Counted from the stretch's first letter, positions 33,887 through 42,379 are shown. The stretch: 64,000 nucleotides of DNA from Ilumatobacteraceae bacterium (GCA_025463305.1 JAOBWK010000063.1:58394-122393); one strand, 5' to 3'. The notes: generated by a model not told the origin, from the letters alone. Numbers and translations are program-made.

Positions 33887-34911
33887 CGGCCACCGAGCCG
33901 GACCTCGATCCCTGGGATGCCACCGAGTTCGGCTCGTCGCCGGCGTACGGCGGCTTCGAACCGGTTCCCGACGACGACGGATACGACGGGCCGATGGCCG
34001 ACGGCTCGGTCGAAGTCCACCTCGTCCAGCCGACCGGACCGCCACCGCCCCGCCGCCCGTTGTTCGGGTTCCGCGGCCCGGTGCGGCCGTCGACGCCGTT
34101 CTGGATCCTGATCAGCCTCAGCGTGGTATCGCTGTGGTGCGTGTTCTTCGCCATCGTGCTGAGCCCGATCCAGGGCCATCGCAGCCAGCGCAACCTCTAC
34201 GCCACGATCCGGTCCGAGCTCGCCTCGCAGACCGTCCCGGTGCACAGCCCGATCGCCTCCGGTGCGCCGATCGCGCTGCTGCAGATCCCCGACATCGGCG
34301 TGCACAACCTGGTGGTGGTGGAGGGCACCAGCGCCGGCGATCTCGAGAACGGGCCCGGTCACCGACGCGACACCCCGCTGCCCGGTCAGGTCGGCGTGTC
34401 CGTGCTGATGGGCCGCAGCCTCCTGTTCGGCGCGCCGTTCGAGCGCCTGCTCGAGCTGCGCACCGGCGCGATCATCAGCGTCACCACCGGCCAGGGCACC
34501 TTCCGCTACCACGTCGACAGCCTGCGCCGCCCAGGCGATCTCGAGCCGCAGCCGATCACCTCGCCGAACGGTCGACTCACGTTGATCACGTCCGAGGGCG
34601 TGGGCAAGGGGTTCGACGCGACCCGCCGAACGGTGTACGTGGACTCGACGCTGATCGACACCGCGATGCCGGCCGACGGCAACCGTCCGAGCGCGATCGA
34701 CGATTCCGAGGCGTCGATGCGCGGCGACACCGGGCACCTGCCGGATCTCGTCGTGTGGTTGGTGCTGCTCATCGCGGTGGTGGTCGCAGCGCAGTGGCTG
34801 CAGGCGCGGTGGGGGCGCCGTCAGACCGCGCTCGTCTGTATCCCTGTGCTGCTCGCACTGCTCTGGCTGGCCGCCGAATCCGCTGCGCAGCTGCTGCCCA
34901 ACCTGATGTGA
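33883..34911 (+). CDS. Sortase-fold protein lacking catalytic His and Cys
   Basis: 342 aa with one N-terminal helix (FWILISLSVVSLWCVFFAIV) and two C-terminal helices, as in class E-like sortases of actinobacteria. The fold signature is clear: IALLQIPDIGVHNLVVVEGTS, GAPFERLLELRTGAIISVTT and GRLTLIT. In active sortases the segment before GAPF reads GH(R/D/T), but here it is MGRSLLFGAPF, putting Arg178 in place of the catalytic His. The TLxTC motif reads TLITS, putting Ser237 in place of the Cys. Only Arg (248/249) remains. It is therefore predicted to be inactive as a transpeptidase. GTG start overlaps the 950-aa gene; TGATG couples it onward. Confidence 0.8.
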   Translation: MTATEPDLDPWDATEFGSSPAYGGFEPVPDDDGYDGPMADGSVEVHLVQPTGPPPPRRPLFGFRGPVRPSTPFWILISLSVVSLWCVFFAIVLSPIQGHRSQRNLYATIRSELASQTVPVHSPIASGAPIALLQIPDIGVHNLVVVEGTSAGDLENGPGHRRDTPLPGQVGVSVLMGRSLLFGAPFERLLELRTGAIISVTTGQGTFRYHVDSLRRPGDLEPQPITSPNGRLTLITSEGVGKGFDATRRTVYVDSTLIDTAMPADGNRPSAIDDSEASMRGDTGHLPDLVVWLVLLIAVVVAAQWLQARWGRRQTALVCIPVLLALLWLAAESAAQLLPNLM

Positions 34912-35429
34912 TGGACGACGAACCGACCCCCGATCCGGTGCCGGGCGAGCTCGAGCGACTGGCGCAGCAGGTGCGCGACGCTGCGGCGGCGCGGATCGAG
35001 GTGGCGCGCACCGAGGCGCTCGCCCTCGGGCAGCTCGCCGATCACCTCCGGTCGGTACCGCCGCCGGGTGACGTGATGTGGGCCCCCCAGCCGTCGGACG
35101 GCTCAATCCGCGCTCCCGGCGCGAGCGAGATCGCCGCCGATGCCGCCGACGTCGCCAGTCGGGCCGAGACCGAGTCGACGGAGCTGCTGACGTCCGCGCT
35201 GGCGCGGCTCGTCGCCGCACGCGATGCCGATGTCGCAGCCGAACCACCCCCGTGGTCCGACGAGACCGACGGTGTCGACGGCGACAGTGCCGACTTCGAC
35301 GCTGCGGTGATCGGCGAGCTGCCGGCGTCGAGTGATCCGGTCGGCAGGCCGTTGATCGCGCTCGAGGTGCTGATCCCGCTGGTGGTGCTCGTCCTGCTCG
35401 TCGTGGTCTACGTCAGCTGGGCCGGCTGA
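34911..35429 (+). CDS. Small tail-anchored protein closing the Pst-like operon
   Basis: 172 aa. No signal peptide; an acidic, Ala-rich cytoplasmic part with a likely coiled coil (ELERLAQQVRDAAAARIEVARTEA, about residues 13-40), then a single C-terminal helix ALEVLIPLVVLVLLVVVYVSWAG. No family recognised. It is joined to the sortase-like gene by TGATG and is the last gene before a strong hairpin, so it belongs to the operon; a scaffold or assembly role at the membrane is possible. Confidence 0.7.
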   Translation: MDDEPTPDPVPGELERLAQQVRDAAAARIEVARTEALALGQLADHLRSVPPPGDVMWAPQPSDGSIRAPGASEIAADAADVASRAETESTELLTSALARLVAARDADVAAEPPPWSDETDGVDGDSADFDAAVIGELPASSDPVGRPLIALEVLIPLVVLVLLVVVYVSWAG

Positions 35430-35431
35430 CC

Positions 35432-35470
35432 GGTTGCAGATCCGCCGCGCATCGCGGCGGATCTGCAACC
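35432..35470. terminator. Perfect 18-bp-stem hairpin
   Basis: GGTTGCAGATCCGCCGCG and its exact complement are separated by a CAT loop. It starts three bases after the operon stop and ends 27 bases before the stop of the convergent aldehyde dehydrogenase gene, so it can serve both. No strong T-tract on either strand. Confidence 0.8.
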
Positions 35471-35496
35471 AGTGAGTTTCGATCACGCGGGGATGA

Positions 35497-36933
35497 TCAG
35501 GCCGGGACGGAGATGGTCTTGTACTCGGTGTAGGCGTTGATGCCCTCGGGGCCGAGCTCGCGGCCGAGGCCGGAGGCCTTGTAGCCGCCGAACGGGGCGC
35601 CGAGGTCCATGCCCGAGCCGCTGTTGATGCCGTAGGTGCCGGTGCGGACGCGCGTGGCGACGTCCATCGCCAGGTCGAGGTCGGCGCTCCAGACCGAGCC
35701 GGACAGGCCGTAGTCGCTGTCGTTGGCGATCCGCACGGCGTCGTCGACATCGTCGAACGGGATGACGGTGAGCACCGGCCCGAAGATCTCCTCCTGGGCG
35801 ATGCGCATGTCGTTGGTGACGTTGGCGAACAGCGTCGGCTGCACGAACCAGCCGTGGTCGAAGCCCAGGGGCCGGCCGTTGCCACCGACGACGACGCGAG
35901 CACCTTCCTCCTGGCCGAGCGCGATGTACTTCTCGACGCGCTCCTGCTGACGCTCGGCGACCAGTGGTCCGATCTCGGTGGCGGGATCCTTCGGGTCGCC
36001 GATCTTCAGGCTGGCCGTCATCTCGGCCAGTGCATCGACAACCTCGCCGTAGCGCTTCTTCGAGGCGAGGATGCGGGTCTGGGCCACGCACGCCTGGCCG
36101 TTGTTCATGAACGACGCCATGCGCAGGCCGCTGACGACGTTCTCGAGGTTGGCGTCGTCGAGCACGATCGAAGCGGACTTGCCGCCGAGCTCGAGGCTGC
36201 AGCGCTTGAGCTGCTCGCCACAGATCGAAGCGATCCGGCGGCCGGCGGCGGTGGAGCCGGTGAACGCGACCTTGTTGATGCCGGGGTGGCTGACGAGGTA
36301 CTCGCCGACCTCGCGACCGGCCGGGAGCACGTTGAGCAGCCCGGCCGGGAGACCGGCGGCATCGGCGATCTCAGCGAGCACGAACGCGTTGAGCGGCGTC
36401 TCCGGAGCGGGCTTGAGGATCACCGGGTTGCCGGCGAGGAGCGCGGGGGCGAGCTTGGTCATCGTCACGAACTGGGGCACGTTCCACGGCACGATCGCGG
36501 CCACCACACCGACGGGCTCGCGGCGCACGACGACGTTGCCGAACGCGCCCTGGCGGGGCTCGTGCCAGGGATACGTCTCGGCGTAGCCGAGGAACGTCGA
36601 CAGCGTCATCCACGCGATCGGCGCCTGGGCGATCTTCGCGAACGAGGTGGGCGAGCCCATCTCGTCGGTGATCAGCTCGGCCATCTCGTCCATGCGTGCG
36701 GCGTAGCCGTCGAGCAGTCGCCTGAGGATGACGACGCGCTCCGCGACGGGCGTGCGCGCCCATCCGTCGAACGCTGCGTTGGCCGCGGTGACAGCCGCGT
36801 CGACGTCGGCGTTGGCCGCTTCGGGCACGGTGCCGACGAGCTCCTCGGAGAACGGGTTGACGACGTCGATGGTCGACGTCGCCGACGGCTGCACCCACTG
36901 GCCGCCGATGTACAAATGTTCCCAACTCGGCAT
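35497..36933 (-). CDS. Aldehyde dehydrogenase family protein
   Basis: 478-aa NAD(P)-dependent aldehyde dehydrogenase. VPWNVPQFVTMTKLAPALLAGNPVILKPAPETP holds the cofactor loop, LELGGKSASIVL the general-base Glu, NNGQACVAQTRIL the catalytic Cys and EEIFGPVL the cofactor-ribose Glu. Length is normal. ATG at 36933 has AGGAG nine bases upstream. The substrate range cannot be told from sequence. Another family member lies at 44260, only about 40 percent alike by eye, so they are not recent duplicates. Divergent from xdhC. Confidence 0.95.
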   Translation of the reverse strand: MPSWEHLYIGGQWVQPSATSTIDVVNPFSEELVGTVPEAANADVDAAVTAANAAFDGWARTPVAERVVILRRLLDGYAARMDEMAELITDEMGSPTSFAKIAQAPIAWMTLSTFLGYAETYPWHEPRQGAFGNVVVRREPVGVVAAIVPWNVPQFVTMTKLAPALLAGNPVILKPAPETPLNAFVLAEIADAAGLPAGLLNVLPAGREVGEYLVSHPGINKVAFTGSTAAGRRIASICGEQLKRCSLELGGKSASIVLDDANLENVVSGLRMASFMNNGQACVAQTRILASKKRYGEVVDALAEMTASLKIGDPKDPATEIGPLVAERQQERVEKYIALGQEEGARVVVGGNGRPLGFDHGWFVQPTLFANVTNDMRIAQEEIFGPVLTVIPFDDVDDAVRIANDSDYGLSGSVWSADLDLAMDVATRVRTGTYGINSGSGMDLGAPFGGYKASGLGRELGPEGINAYTEYKTISVPA

Positions 36934-36992
36934 CTGAGCTGCTCCTCTGGTGTTTCGATGATGTGGTTCGGTGATCGATCCGCTGAGACGGA

Positions 36993-37008
36993 ATAATAGT
37001 CACTCATT
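36993..37008 (-). promoter_or_regulatory. Possible -10 and operator half-site before aldehyde dehydrogenase
   Basis: On the minus strand TATTAT (36998-36993) lies about 60 bp before the start codon, preceded by AATGAGTGAC. No convincing -35 is seen. The rest of the 181-bp divergent spacer up to xdhC (36934-37114) shows nothing else. Confidence 0.3.
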
Positions 37009-37114
37009 GACGCTGCCGCAGGACCGTGGTCCCGATCGTGGCAGTGTGTGACACGGGACCCTACCCAGGGCCCCGGCGGACACCCGAAGCCGGACCGGGC
37101 TCGAGGAGGCACCT

Positions 37115-38146
37115 GTGCAAGCGACCGCAGCGATCGTCGAGGCCTGGCTCACCCAGCGTCGGATCGGTGTCGTGGCGCGGGTCGTCGGAGCGGTCGGACT
37201 GGGCCCGCGACCGAGCGGAGACCTGCTGCTCGTCGACGCGAACGGTCGCACGGGCGGCACGCTGCTGGCCGGAGCGGTCCATCCCGAAGTGGTGGCTGCG
37301 GCGCGCCGTCTGCTCGACAGCGGGGGCGCGCACGCTGTCGTGGCGATCGACGTGGACTCGGTCGATGCGGCTGCCGCTGGACTGACGTGCGGCGGCGCGG
37401 TCGAGATCCTGCTCCAGCGTCTCGACGCCGTGCCGACCGAGCTGTGGGACACGCTGGCTGCCGGCCGCCCGGCTGCGGTGGTGACGGCGCTGCGGCGCGC
37501 CGAGTCGGAGGCATCGGCCGCTCCGCGCTCGGTGATGGTCGTGCTCCCCGGCGGCAACGCCTTCGGGACGCTCGGCGATTCCGGGCTCGACACGATGGCG
37601 CAGGCCGAGGCCGAGCCGATGCTCACCCACCCCGGAGCGGGTCTGGCCCGGCTCACCGTCGGGCCCGACATCGAGCTGGTCATCGAGGCCTGGAGCCCCG
37701 TTCCGCGCCTGCTGGTGCTCGGCGCCTCCGAGTTGTCGATCGCACTCAGCCGGCTGGTCGAGATGCTCGGCTGGACCGCCTCGACCACGGTGACGGCGGA
37801 GTCCGCGACCGCGGCGATCGAGCAGATGTCCTTGGCCGATGTCGTCGTGGTGATCGAGCACGATCCGTTCATCGCCACGCCGGTCCTGGCTGCGGCGCTG
37901 CGTCGCGGCGTCGGCTACGTCGGGGCGCTCGGGTCGCGTCGCACCCAGCAGGTCCGTCGCCAGCACCTCGCCGATGTCGGGGTGCGCGCGGTCGACGTCG
38001 ACCGGCTCCATGGACCCACCGGCCTCGACATCGGCGCCCGCTCGCCTGCCGAGACCGCGGTGTCCATCGTCGCCGAGATCATCGCCTCCCGATCCGAGCG
38101 CAGCGGTGCGCCGCTCGCCACGACCACCAATCGCATCAGCGGGTGA
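37115..38146 (+). CDS. XdhC/CoxI family protein
   Basis: 343-aa accessory protein for molybdenum hydroxylases; XdhC binds the molybdenum cofactor, promotes its sulfuration and inserts it in xanthine-dehydrogenase-type enzymes. GLTCGGAVEILLQ (with the conserved Cys-Gly-Gly), the Rossmann start PRLLVLGASELSIAL, VGALGSRRTQQVR and GLDIGARSPAETAVSIVAEIIA are hallmark segments. GTG at 37115 has GAGGAGG seven bases upstream. No xdhA/B or coxL gene lies within the window, so the target enzyme must be encoded elsewhere. Confidence 0.9.
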   Translation: MQATAAIVEAWLTQRRIGVVARVVGAVGLGPRPSGDLLLVDANGRTGGTLLAGAVHPEVVAAARRLLDSGGAHAVVAIDVDSVDAAAAGLTCGGAVEILLQRLDAVPTELWDTLAAGRPAAVVTALRRAESEASAAPRSVMVVLPGGNAFGTLGDSGLDTMAQAEAEPMLTHPGAGLARLTVGPDIELVIEAWSPVPRLLVLGASELSIALSRLVEMLGWTASTTVTAESATAAIEQMSLADVVVVIEHDPFIATPVLAAALRRGVGYVGALGSRRTQQVRRQHLADVGVRAVDVDRLHGPTGLDIGARSPAETAVSIVAEIIASRSERSGAPLATTTNRISG

Positions 38147-38250
38147 CGGGCCTCGACACGGGCGCCGTTTGGGACGCGTCGGTGCGGGTACGGCTGCAAC
38201 GACCACCACGAAGCGCGACAGCACGAAGAGCGACGCACGAGCGACCGGGA

Positions 38251-38289
38251 ATGGGTGAACGACATGGGTGAACGACATGGGTGAACGAC
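38251..38289 (+). repeat. Three perfect 13-bp tandem repeats containing the start codon
   Basis: ATGGGTGAACGAC occurs three times end to end at 38251, 38264 and 38277. Copy 3 carries the start codon of the SDR gene (MGERLDGTV). Copies 1 and 2 each open the short frame MGERHG-stop, because 13 is not a multiple of three. The array looks like a slippage duplication of the initiation site. Confidence 0.9.
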
Positions 38290-39041
38290 TTGATGGAACG
38301 GTGGCGCTGGTCACCGGCGCGAGCAGTGGCATCGGCGAGGCGACGGCGAAGGCGCTGGCGGCCGAGGGCGCGGTCGTGGTGGTGGCGGCGCGGCGCAAGG
38401 ACCGCCTCGACGCGCTCGTGGCCGAGATCGAGGCCGCGGGTGGCACGGCCCGGGCCATCGAGTGCGACGTCACGGTCCAGGACGAGGCCACCGGTCTCGT
38501 CGAGACGACCGTCGCCGAGATGGGCCGCCTCGACACCTTGATCAACAACGCCGGTGTGATGCTGCTCGGCCCGGCCGTCGGGGCGCCGATCGAGGAGTGG
38601 AACCGGATGGTGTCGCTCAACCTCAACGGGCTGTTGTGGTGTGCCCACGCCGCGCTGCCACACCTGCTCCAGGCTGCCGAGGACTCGCCGCGTCGCGTCG
38701 CCGACCTCGTCAACATCAGTTCGGTCGCGGGCCGGGTGCCGAGGTCCGGCTCCGGCGTGTACAACCTCACCAAGCACGGTGTCGGAGCGTTCAGCGAATC
38801 GTTGCGCCAGGAGCTCACGACGCGGCACGTGCGCGTGTCGCTCGTCGAGCCGGGCGCCGTCGCCACGGAGCTCGCATCGCATGTGCGCGACGAGGTGCGC
38901 GCCGGGATGATGCAACGCTTCGCCAACATGGAGCGGCTGGAGTCGGAGGACATCTCCGACCTGATCACGTACATCGTGACCCGCTCGCGTCGGGTCGCGA
39001 TCAACGAGGTGCTGATCCGTCCCACGGAGCAGGAAGGCTGA
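38277..39041 (+). CDS. SDR family oxidoreductase
   Basis: 254-aa classical SDR. TGASSGIGEATA is the cofactor loop, NNAGVMLLGP follows, then VNISSVAGRVPRSGSGVYNLTKHGV with catalytic Ser, Tyr and Lys (YNLTK), and VEPGAVATELA. The end SDLITYIVTRSRRVAINEVLIRPTEQ is typical of the YdfG/serine-dehydrogenase-like branch. ATG at 38277, inside the third 13-bp repeat, gives the standard N-terminus; GTG at 38268 would add three residues. Next gene in the same direction is another SDR, 32 bp on. Confidence 0.9.
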   Translation: MGERLDGTVALVTGASSGIGEATAKALAAEGAVVVVAARRKDRLDALVAEIEAAGGTARAIECDVTVQDEATGLVETTVAEMGRLDTLINNAGVMLLGPAVGAPIEEWNRMVSLNLNGLLWCAHAALPHLLQAAEDSPRRVADLVNISSVAGRVPRSGSGVYNLTKHGVGAFSESLRQELTTRHVRVSLVEPGAVATELASHVRDEVRAGMMQRFANMERLESEDISDLITYIVTRSRRVAINEVLIRPTEQEG

Positions 39042-39073
39042 CGCGGCCGCCCGACGATGTGGCATCGTTGGGC

Positions 39074-39880
39074 ATGGCAGGACGGCTCGAGGGCAAGACA
39101 GCGATCATCACCGGCGCCGGACGCGGGATCGGGCAGGCGATCGCCGAGCGGTACGCGCTCGAGGGCGCGGCGGTGACGGTGGCCGACATCGACGGGTCGA
39201 ACGCCGAGGCCGTCGCCGCCGGGATCCGTTCGTCCGGTGGTCGGGCGATCGGCCTGACGATCGACGTGTCGAACGCGGCCCAGATCGACTCGATGGTGGC
39301 GGCGACGCTCGCCGAGTTCGGCGCGCTCGACGTGATGGTCAACAACGCGGGCGTCGTCCGCGAGGCCGTCCGCCACGTGCTCGAGGCCGACGAGGCCTGG
39401 TGGGACCTGATCATCGACACCAACCTCAAGGGCCACTTCCTCTGCTCGCTCGCCGCGGCGAAGCACATGGCGGGTCACGGCGGCGGCACGATCATCACGA
39501 TGTCGAGCGGCGGCGCCAACCGGGCGCATCGCGGGATGGTGGCCTACGACAGCTCCAAGGGTGGCATCGAGGCGATGACCCGCGCGCTGGCGCTCGACCT
39601 CGCCCCGTACGGCATCCGAGTCGTCGGTCTCGTCCCGGGCCTCATCGTGCCCTCGCGTGAGTCCACCGACCCGGCGGCGCTGGCCAAGACCGACGCCACC
39701 GTGCCCATCGGCCGCGCCGGCGTGCCCGACGATCTGGCCGGTCCGGCGGTGTTCCTGGCCACCGACGACGCCCGCTACATCACGGGCAGCTTCGTCACGG
39801 TCGACGGCGGCGTGCTGTTCCAGCAACGTTCACCACAGGTCGAGACTTTTCCCCTCGACCGCTACCCACATCGTCCCTGA
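39074..39880 (+). CDS. SDR family oxidoreductase
   Basis: 268-aa SDR. TGAGRGIGQAIA, DVMVNNAGVV, IITMSSGGANRAHRGMVAYDSSKGGIEAM with Ser/Tyr/Lys, and YITGSFVTVDGGVLFQQR are all present. VAYDSSK rather than YxASK is a small variation that preserves spacing. About 15 residues after VDGG form a tail. Start ATG at 39074 follows a TTG that could also serve. NAD(P)-dependent dehydrogenase of unknown substrate, probably co-transcribed with the SDR gene before it. Confidence 0.9.
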   Translation: MAGRLEGKTAIITGAGRGIGQAIAERYALEGAAVTVADIDGSNAEAVAAGIRSSGGRAIGLTIDVSNAAQIDSMVAATLAEFGALDVMVNNAGVVREAVRHVLEADEAWWDLIIDTNLKGHFLCSLAAAKHMAGHGGGTIITMSSGGANRAHRGMVAYDSSKGGIEAMTRALALDLAPYGIRVVGLVPGLIVPSRESTDPAALAKTDATVPIGRAGVPDDLAGPAVFLATDDARYITGSFVTVDGGVLFQQRSPQVETFPLDRYPHRP

Positions 39881-39983
39881 CCTGCGGTTTCGTCGCTCGG
39901 CGACGGTTGGTGGAGGGGTCCGAGACCTGACCGGTTGGTCAAACGCGATCAAGTTCGCGCCCTGAACGACCGATCTCTCCATC

Positions 39984-41255
39984 GTGCGGCGGACACGGAT
40001 GTTCCTCCTCGTTGCGGCAGCCCTGGTCACGGCGCCCAGCGTGATGGTCGAGCCGTCCGCCGCGTCACCGCTCTCGCGCACACAGGCCACGGCGCACACG
40101 TACGTGGTCAAGGTCGGCGACTCGATCAACAAGATCGCCGTGCAGCTGCAGGTCAAGCCGGCCGATCTGCTCACCGCCAACCACCTCACCACGACGAGCG
40201 TGATCCATCCCGGCCAGACCCTCGTCGTGCCGGCGGGGGCCAACGCGTACATCGTGGTCTCCGGCGACTCGCTGGCCCGGATCGCCGGCAAGGTCGGGGT
40301 CACGGTCACGGCGCTGCTCACCACCAACCAGCTCCAGCTGACCAGCGTGATCCATCCCGGCGAGACGCTCACCATCCCGGCCGGCGGCCACCCCGCAGCA
40401 GCGTCGACCACCACCAAGACGACCACCACCAAGACGACCACCACCAAGACGACTACGACACCCACGACCGTGCCCGCCACGACACCGGGCACGACGACGC
40501 CCACCACGGCAGCCCCGGCGACGACGCCCGCCACGGCCGCCCCGACCACACCGGCACCCGGCTCGACCACGTACACGGTGATCGCCGGTGACTACCTGGC
40601 CGGCATCGCCACTCGATCGGGCGTCACGCTCCCGGCGTTGCTCGCCGCCAACCACCTCATCGTCACCAGCCTGATCCTGCCGGGGATGACGCTCACGGTG
40701 CCCCCGGCGACCCTGCCGATCCCCGCCGCGACGACACCCGCGACGACACCGGCCACGACGACACCGGCCACGACACCGGGCACGAGCCCCGCCACACCCG
40801 ACGCCGCGCCCACCACCACCGTCGCCACACCCACAACAGCCGCGACCACCCCGACCACGACATCGCCGGCGTACCAGCAGTCGATCGCCACGTTGCTCGC
40901 GTTCTTGCAGGCCCAGGTCGGCAAGGCCTACGTGTTCAACACCGCTGGCCCCGACACCTACGACTGCTCCGGACTGGTCACCGCGGCGTACCTGCAGATC
41001 GGCATCAGCCTGCCCCATCAGAGCGCGCTGCAGTCGAAGAAGGGCACGCCCGTGAACTGGACCACTGACCCGCTCCTGCCGGGCGATCTGATCTTCCAGT
41101 ACACGACGGCGTCGCCCACCGTGATCGGCCACGTCGGTGTCGTCATCGACGCGACCCACTGGATCCAGGCCTCGCGTCCGGGCACCCCGGTCAACATCGG
41201 CCCGATCCCGGCCACGTCGCGGATCGCCGCGGTGCGTCGCATCCTGCAGCCCTGA
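39984..41255 (+). CDS. LysM and NlpC/P60 domain cell-wall hydrolase
   Basis: 423 aa, secreted. Signal peptide (MFLLVAAALVTAPSVMVEPSAAS), two LysM domains in tandem (about 39-84 HTYVVKVGDSINKIA, 88-130 AYIVVSGDSLARIA), a Thr-rich linker, a third LysM (STTYTVIAGDYLAGIA, about 194-240), a second linker, and a C-terminal NlpC/P60 peptidase with catalytic Cys in TYDCSGLV, His in IGHVGVVID and polar third residue in HWIQA. It should bind peptidoglycan and cut stem peptides. GTG 39984 or ATG 39999 may be the start; neither has a clear ribosome site. Confidence 0.9.
   Translation: MRRTRMFLLVAAALVTAPSVMVEPSAASPLSRTQATAHTYVVKVGDSINKIAVQLQVKPADLLTANHLTTTSVIHPGQTLVVPAGANAYIVVSGDSLARIAGKVGVTVTALLTTNQLQLTSVIHPGETLTIPAGGHPAAASTTTKTTTTKTTTTKTTTTPTTVPATTPGTTTPTTAAPATTPATAAPTTPAPGSTTYTVIAGDYLAGIATRSGVTLPALLAANHLIVTSLILPGMTLTVPPATLPIPAATTPATTPATTTPATTPGTSPATPDAAPTTTVATPTTAATTPTTTSPAYQQSIATLLAFLQAQVGKAYVFNTAGPDTYDCSGLVTAAYLQIGISLPHQSALQSKKGTPVNWTTDPLLPGDLIFQYTTASPTVIGHVGVVIDATHWIQASRPGTPVNIGPIPATSRIAAVRRILQP
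40407..40451 (+). repeat. 15-bp tandem repeat encoding TTTKT
   Basis: Three perfect copies of ACCACCACCAAGACG, coding the Thr-Lys linker of the LysM protein. Short-period repeat of coding low complexity. Confidence 0.85.
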
Positions 41256-41264
41256 GCCGCGCCG

Positions 41265-41771
41265 TCAGCTGAGGGTCGTGGCGCCGGCAGCGCGGGCCGT
41301 GTCGATCGCGGCCTGCAGCGAGGAGACGTAGCCGTGGCTCGTGTACGTCGCCCCCGACACCGCATCGATCGTCGCGCCCTGCGCCTGCAGCGCCTCTCCG
41401 CGCAGCAGCGGTAGCGCCCGCGCGTTGATCTGCTGGCTTCGCCCGTCGCCGTCCGGGTACTGCACGATCGCGATCTCGATGATCGCGCCGGCCTTGACCT
41501 GCACCTGTACCTGCACGGGTCCGAACCGGGTGTCCGAGACGGTGCCGTCGTAGGCCAGCACCGAGCGGGCGTCGACGGTGCCCGACACCGTGCCGCTCGT
41601 GGCCACGGGCGCCGGCAGGGACGCCAGCGCGGTCGGCGCGGGCAGCGAGCGGTCCCGAGCGGCGAACCACAGGCTGAGGGCGCCCGTGGCCGCGAGCGAG
41701 GCGGCGACCGCGCCGATCCGCGCTCGGCGCGCCGGATGCCGACGGCGGGGTGGGGGAGCGACCACGCTCAC
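41265..41771 (-). CDS. FMN-binding domain protein
   Basis: 168 aa. A basic N-terminus and one helix (AVAASLAATGALSLWFAA) place it in the membrane with the domain outside. The FMN_bind domain reads GPVQVQVQVKAGAIIEIAIVQYPDGDGRS to IDAVSGATYTSHGYVSSLQAAI; S-G-A-T-Y-T-S is the site where ApbE attaches FMN to Thr by a phosphoester bond. GTG at 41771 overlaps the stop of the upstream ferric-reductase-like gene (GTGA). The pair probably moves electrons across or along the membrane; no ApbE gene is in the window. Confidence 0.88.
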   Translation of the reverse strand: MSVVAPPPRRRHPARRARIGAVAASLAATGALSLWFAARDRSLPAPTALASLPAPVATSGTVSGTVDARSVLAYDGTVSDTRFGPVQVQVQVKAGAIIEIAIVQYPDGDGRSQQINARALPLLRGEALQAQGATIDAVSGATYTSHGYVSSLQAAIDTARAAGATTLS

Positions 41772-42379
41772 GGCAGCGGCGCCGTCTCGTCGCTGTCGTC
41801 GGCGTCGAGGGTCTCGCAGGCATGGGCGGCGCGACGGCGATCGACCACGCTGAAGGCCCGAACCACCAACGAGTACAGGCCGAAGCCGGTCGCGGCGACG
41901 ATGCCGACCTCGAACAGGCCTTGGCCGGCGTCGCTGCCGAGCTGCGCCGCATGCAGCATCGCCAGCGCCACGGCCACGATCGACGACAGGTGCACGATCC
42001 TCCAGACACGACGGGACAGCCGGCGTCGCGGCCACGACGTCGCCACCGTGAGGACGATCAGGTAGGTGGCGATCACGCCCCATGCCAGCGGCCAGACGGA
42101 GTCGTGCCCGGTCCACGGCACGAGGATCTGCTCGAGGCCGATGCCGGCGTTGGTGTCCATGTACGCCGCGCCGAGGTGGGCGACGGTGAAGATCAACGTC
42201 AACCCGCCGAGCTCGTTGTGCAGATCGAGCCACCAGTTGGCCCGGCGGCTGGCACCGGTGTTGCGCGCCGAGAAGAACAGCCCGTAGACGAGCGCGGCCA
42301 CGGCGAGCACGGTGGCGACGATGCCCGTCGCCCGGCTCAGGTACCACCAACCGTCACGCACGCGGCTCACCCACCACAC
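41768..42379 (-). CDS. Ferric reductase-like transmembrane protein
   Basis: 203 aa with about five or six helices: GIVATVLAVAALVYGLFFSA, LGGLTLIFTVAHLGAAYM, WPLAWGVIATYLIVLTVAT, VWRIVHLSSIVAVALAMLHA and VGIVAATGFGLYSLVVRA. His residues at DLHNELGG, VAHLG, IVHLSS and MLHAA are placed as haem b ligands of the ferric-reductase/MsrQ-like fold. It lacks a FAD/NAD domain, so the flavin partner is probably the FMN-binding protein coupled downstream. GTG at 42379 starts it, 18 bp after the M24 peptidase stop. Confidence 0.8.
   Translation of the reverse strand: MWWVSRVRDGWWYLSRATGIVATVLAVAALVYGLFFSARNTGASRRANWWLDLHNELGGLTLIFTVAHLGAAYMDTNAGIGLEQILVPWTGHDSVWPLAWGVIATYLIVLTVATSWPRRRLSRRVWRIVHLSSIVAVALAMLHAAQLGSDAGQGLFEVGIVAATGFGLYSLVVRAFSVVDRRRAAHACETLDADDSDETAPLP

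Noticed and set aside
33187..35247. 686-codon minus-strand open frame opposite the sortase-like gene
   Set aside because: Low-complexity antisense translation; plus-strand genes have family motifs and coupled starts.
38277..39880. SDR genes, xdhC and the aldehyde dehydrogenase as one biosynthetic cluster
   Set aside because: Mixed strands, separate spacers and no dedicated scaffold enzyme; they look like unlinked catabolic genes.
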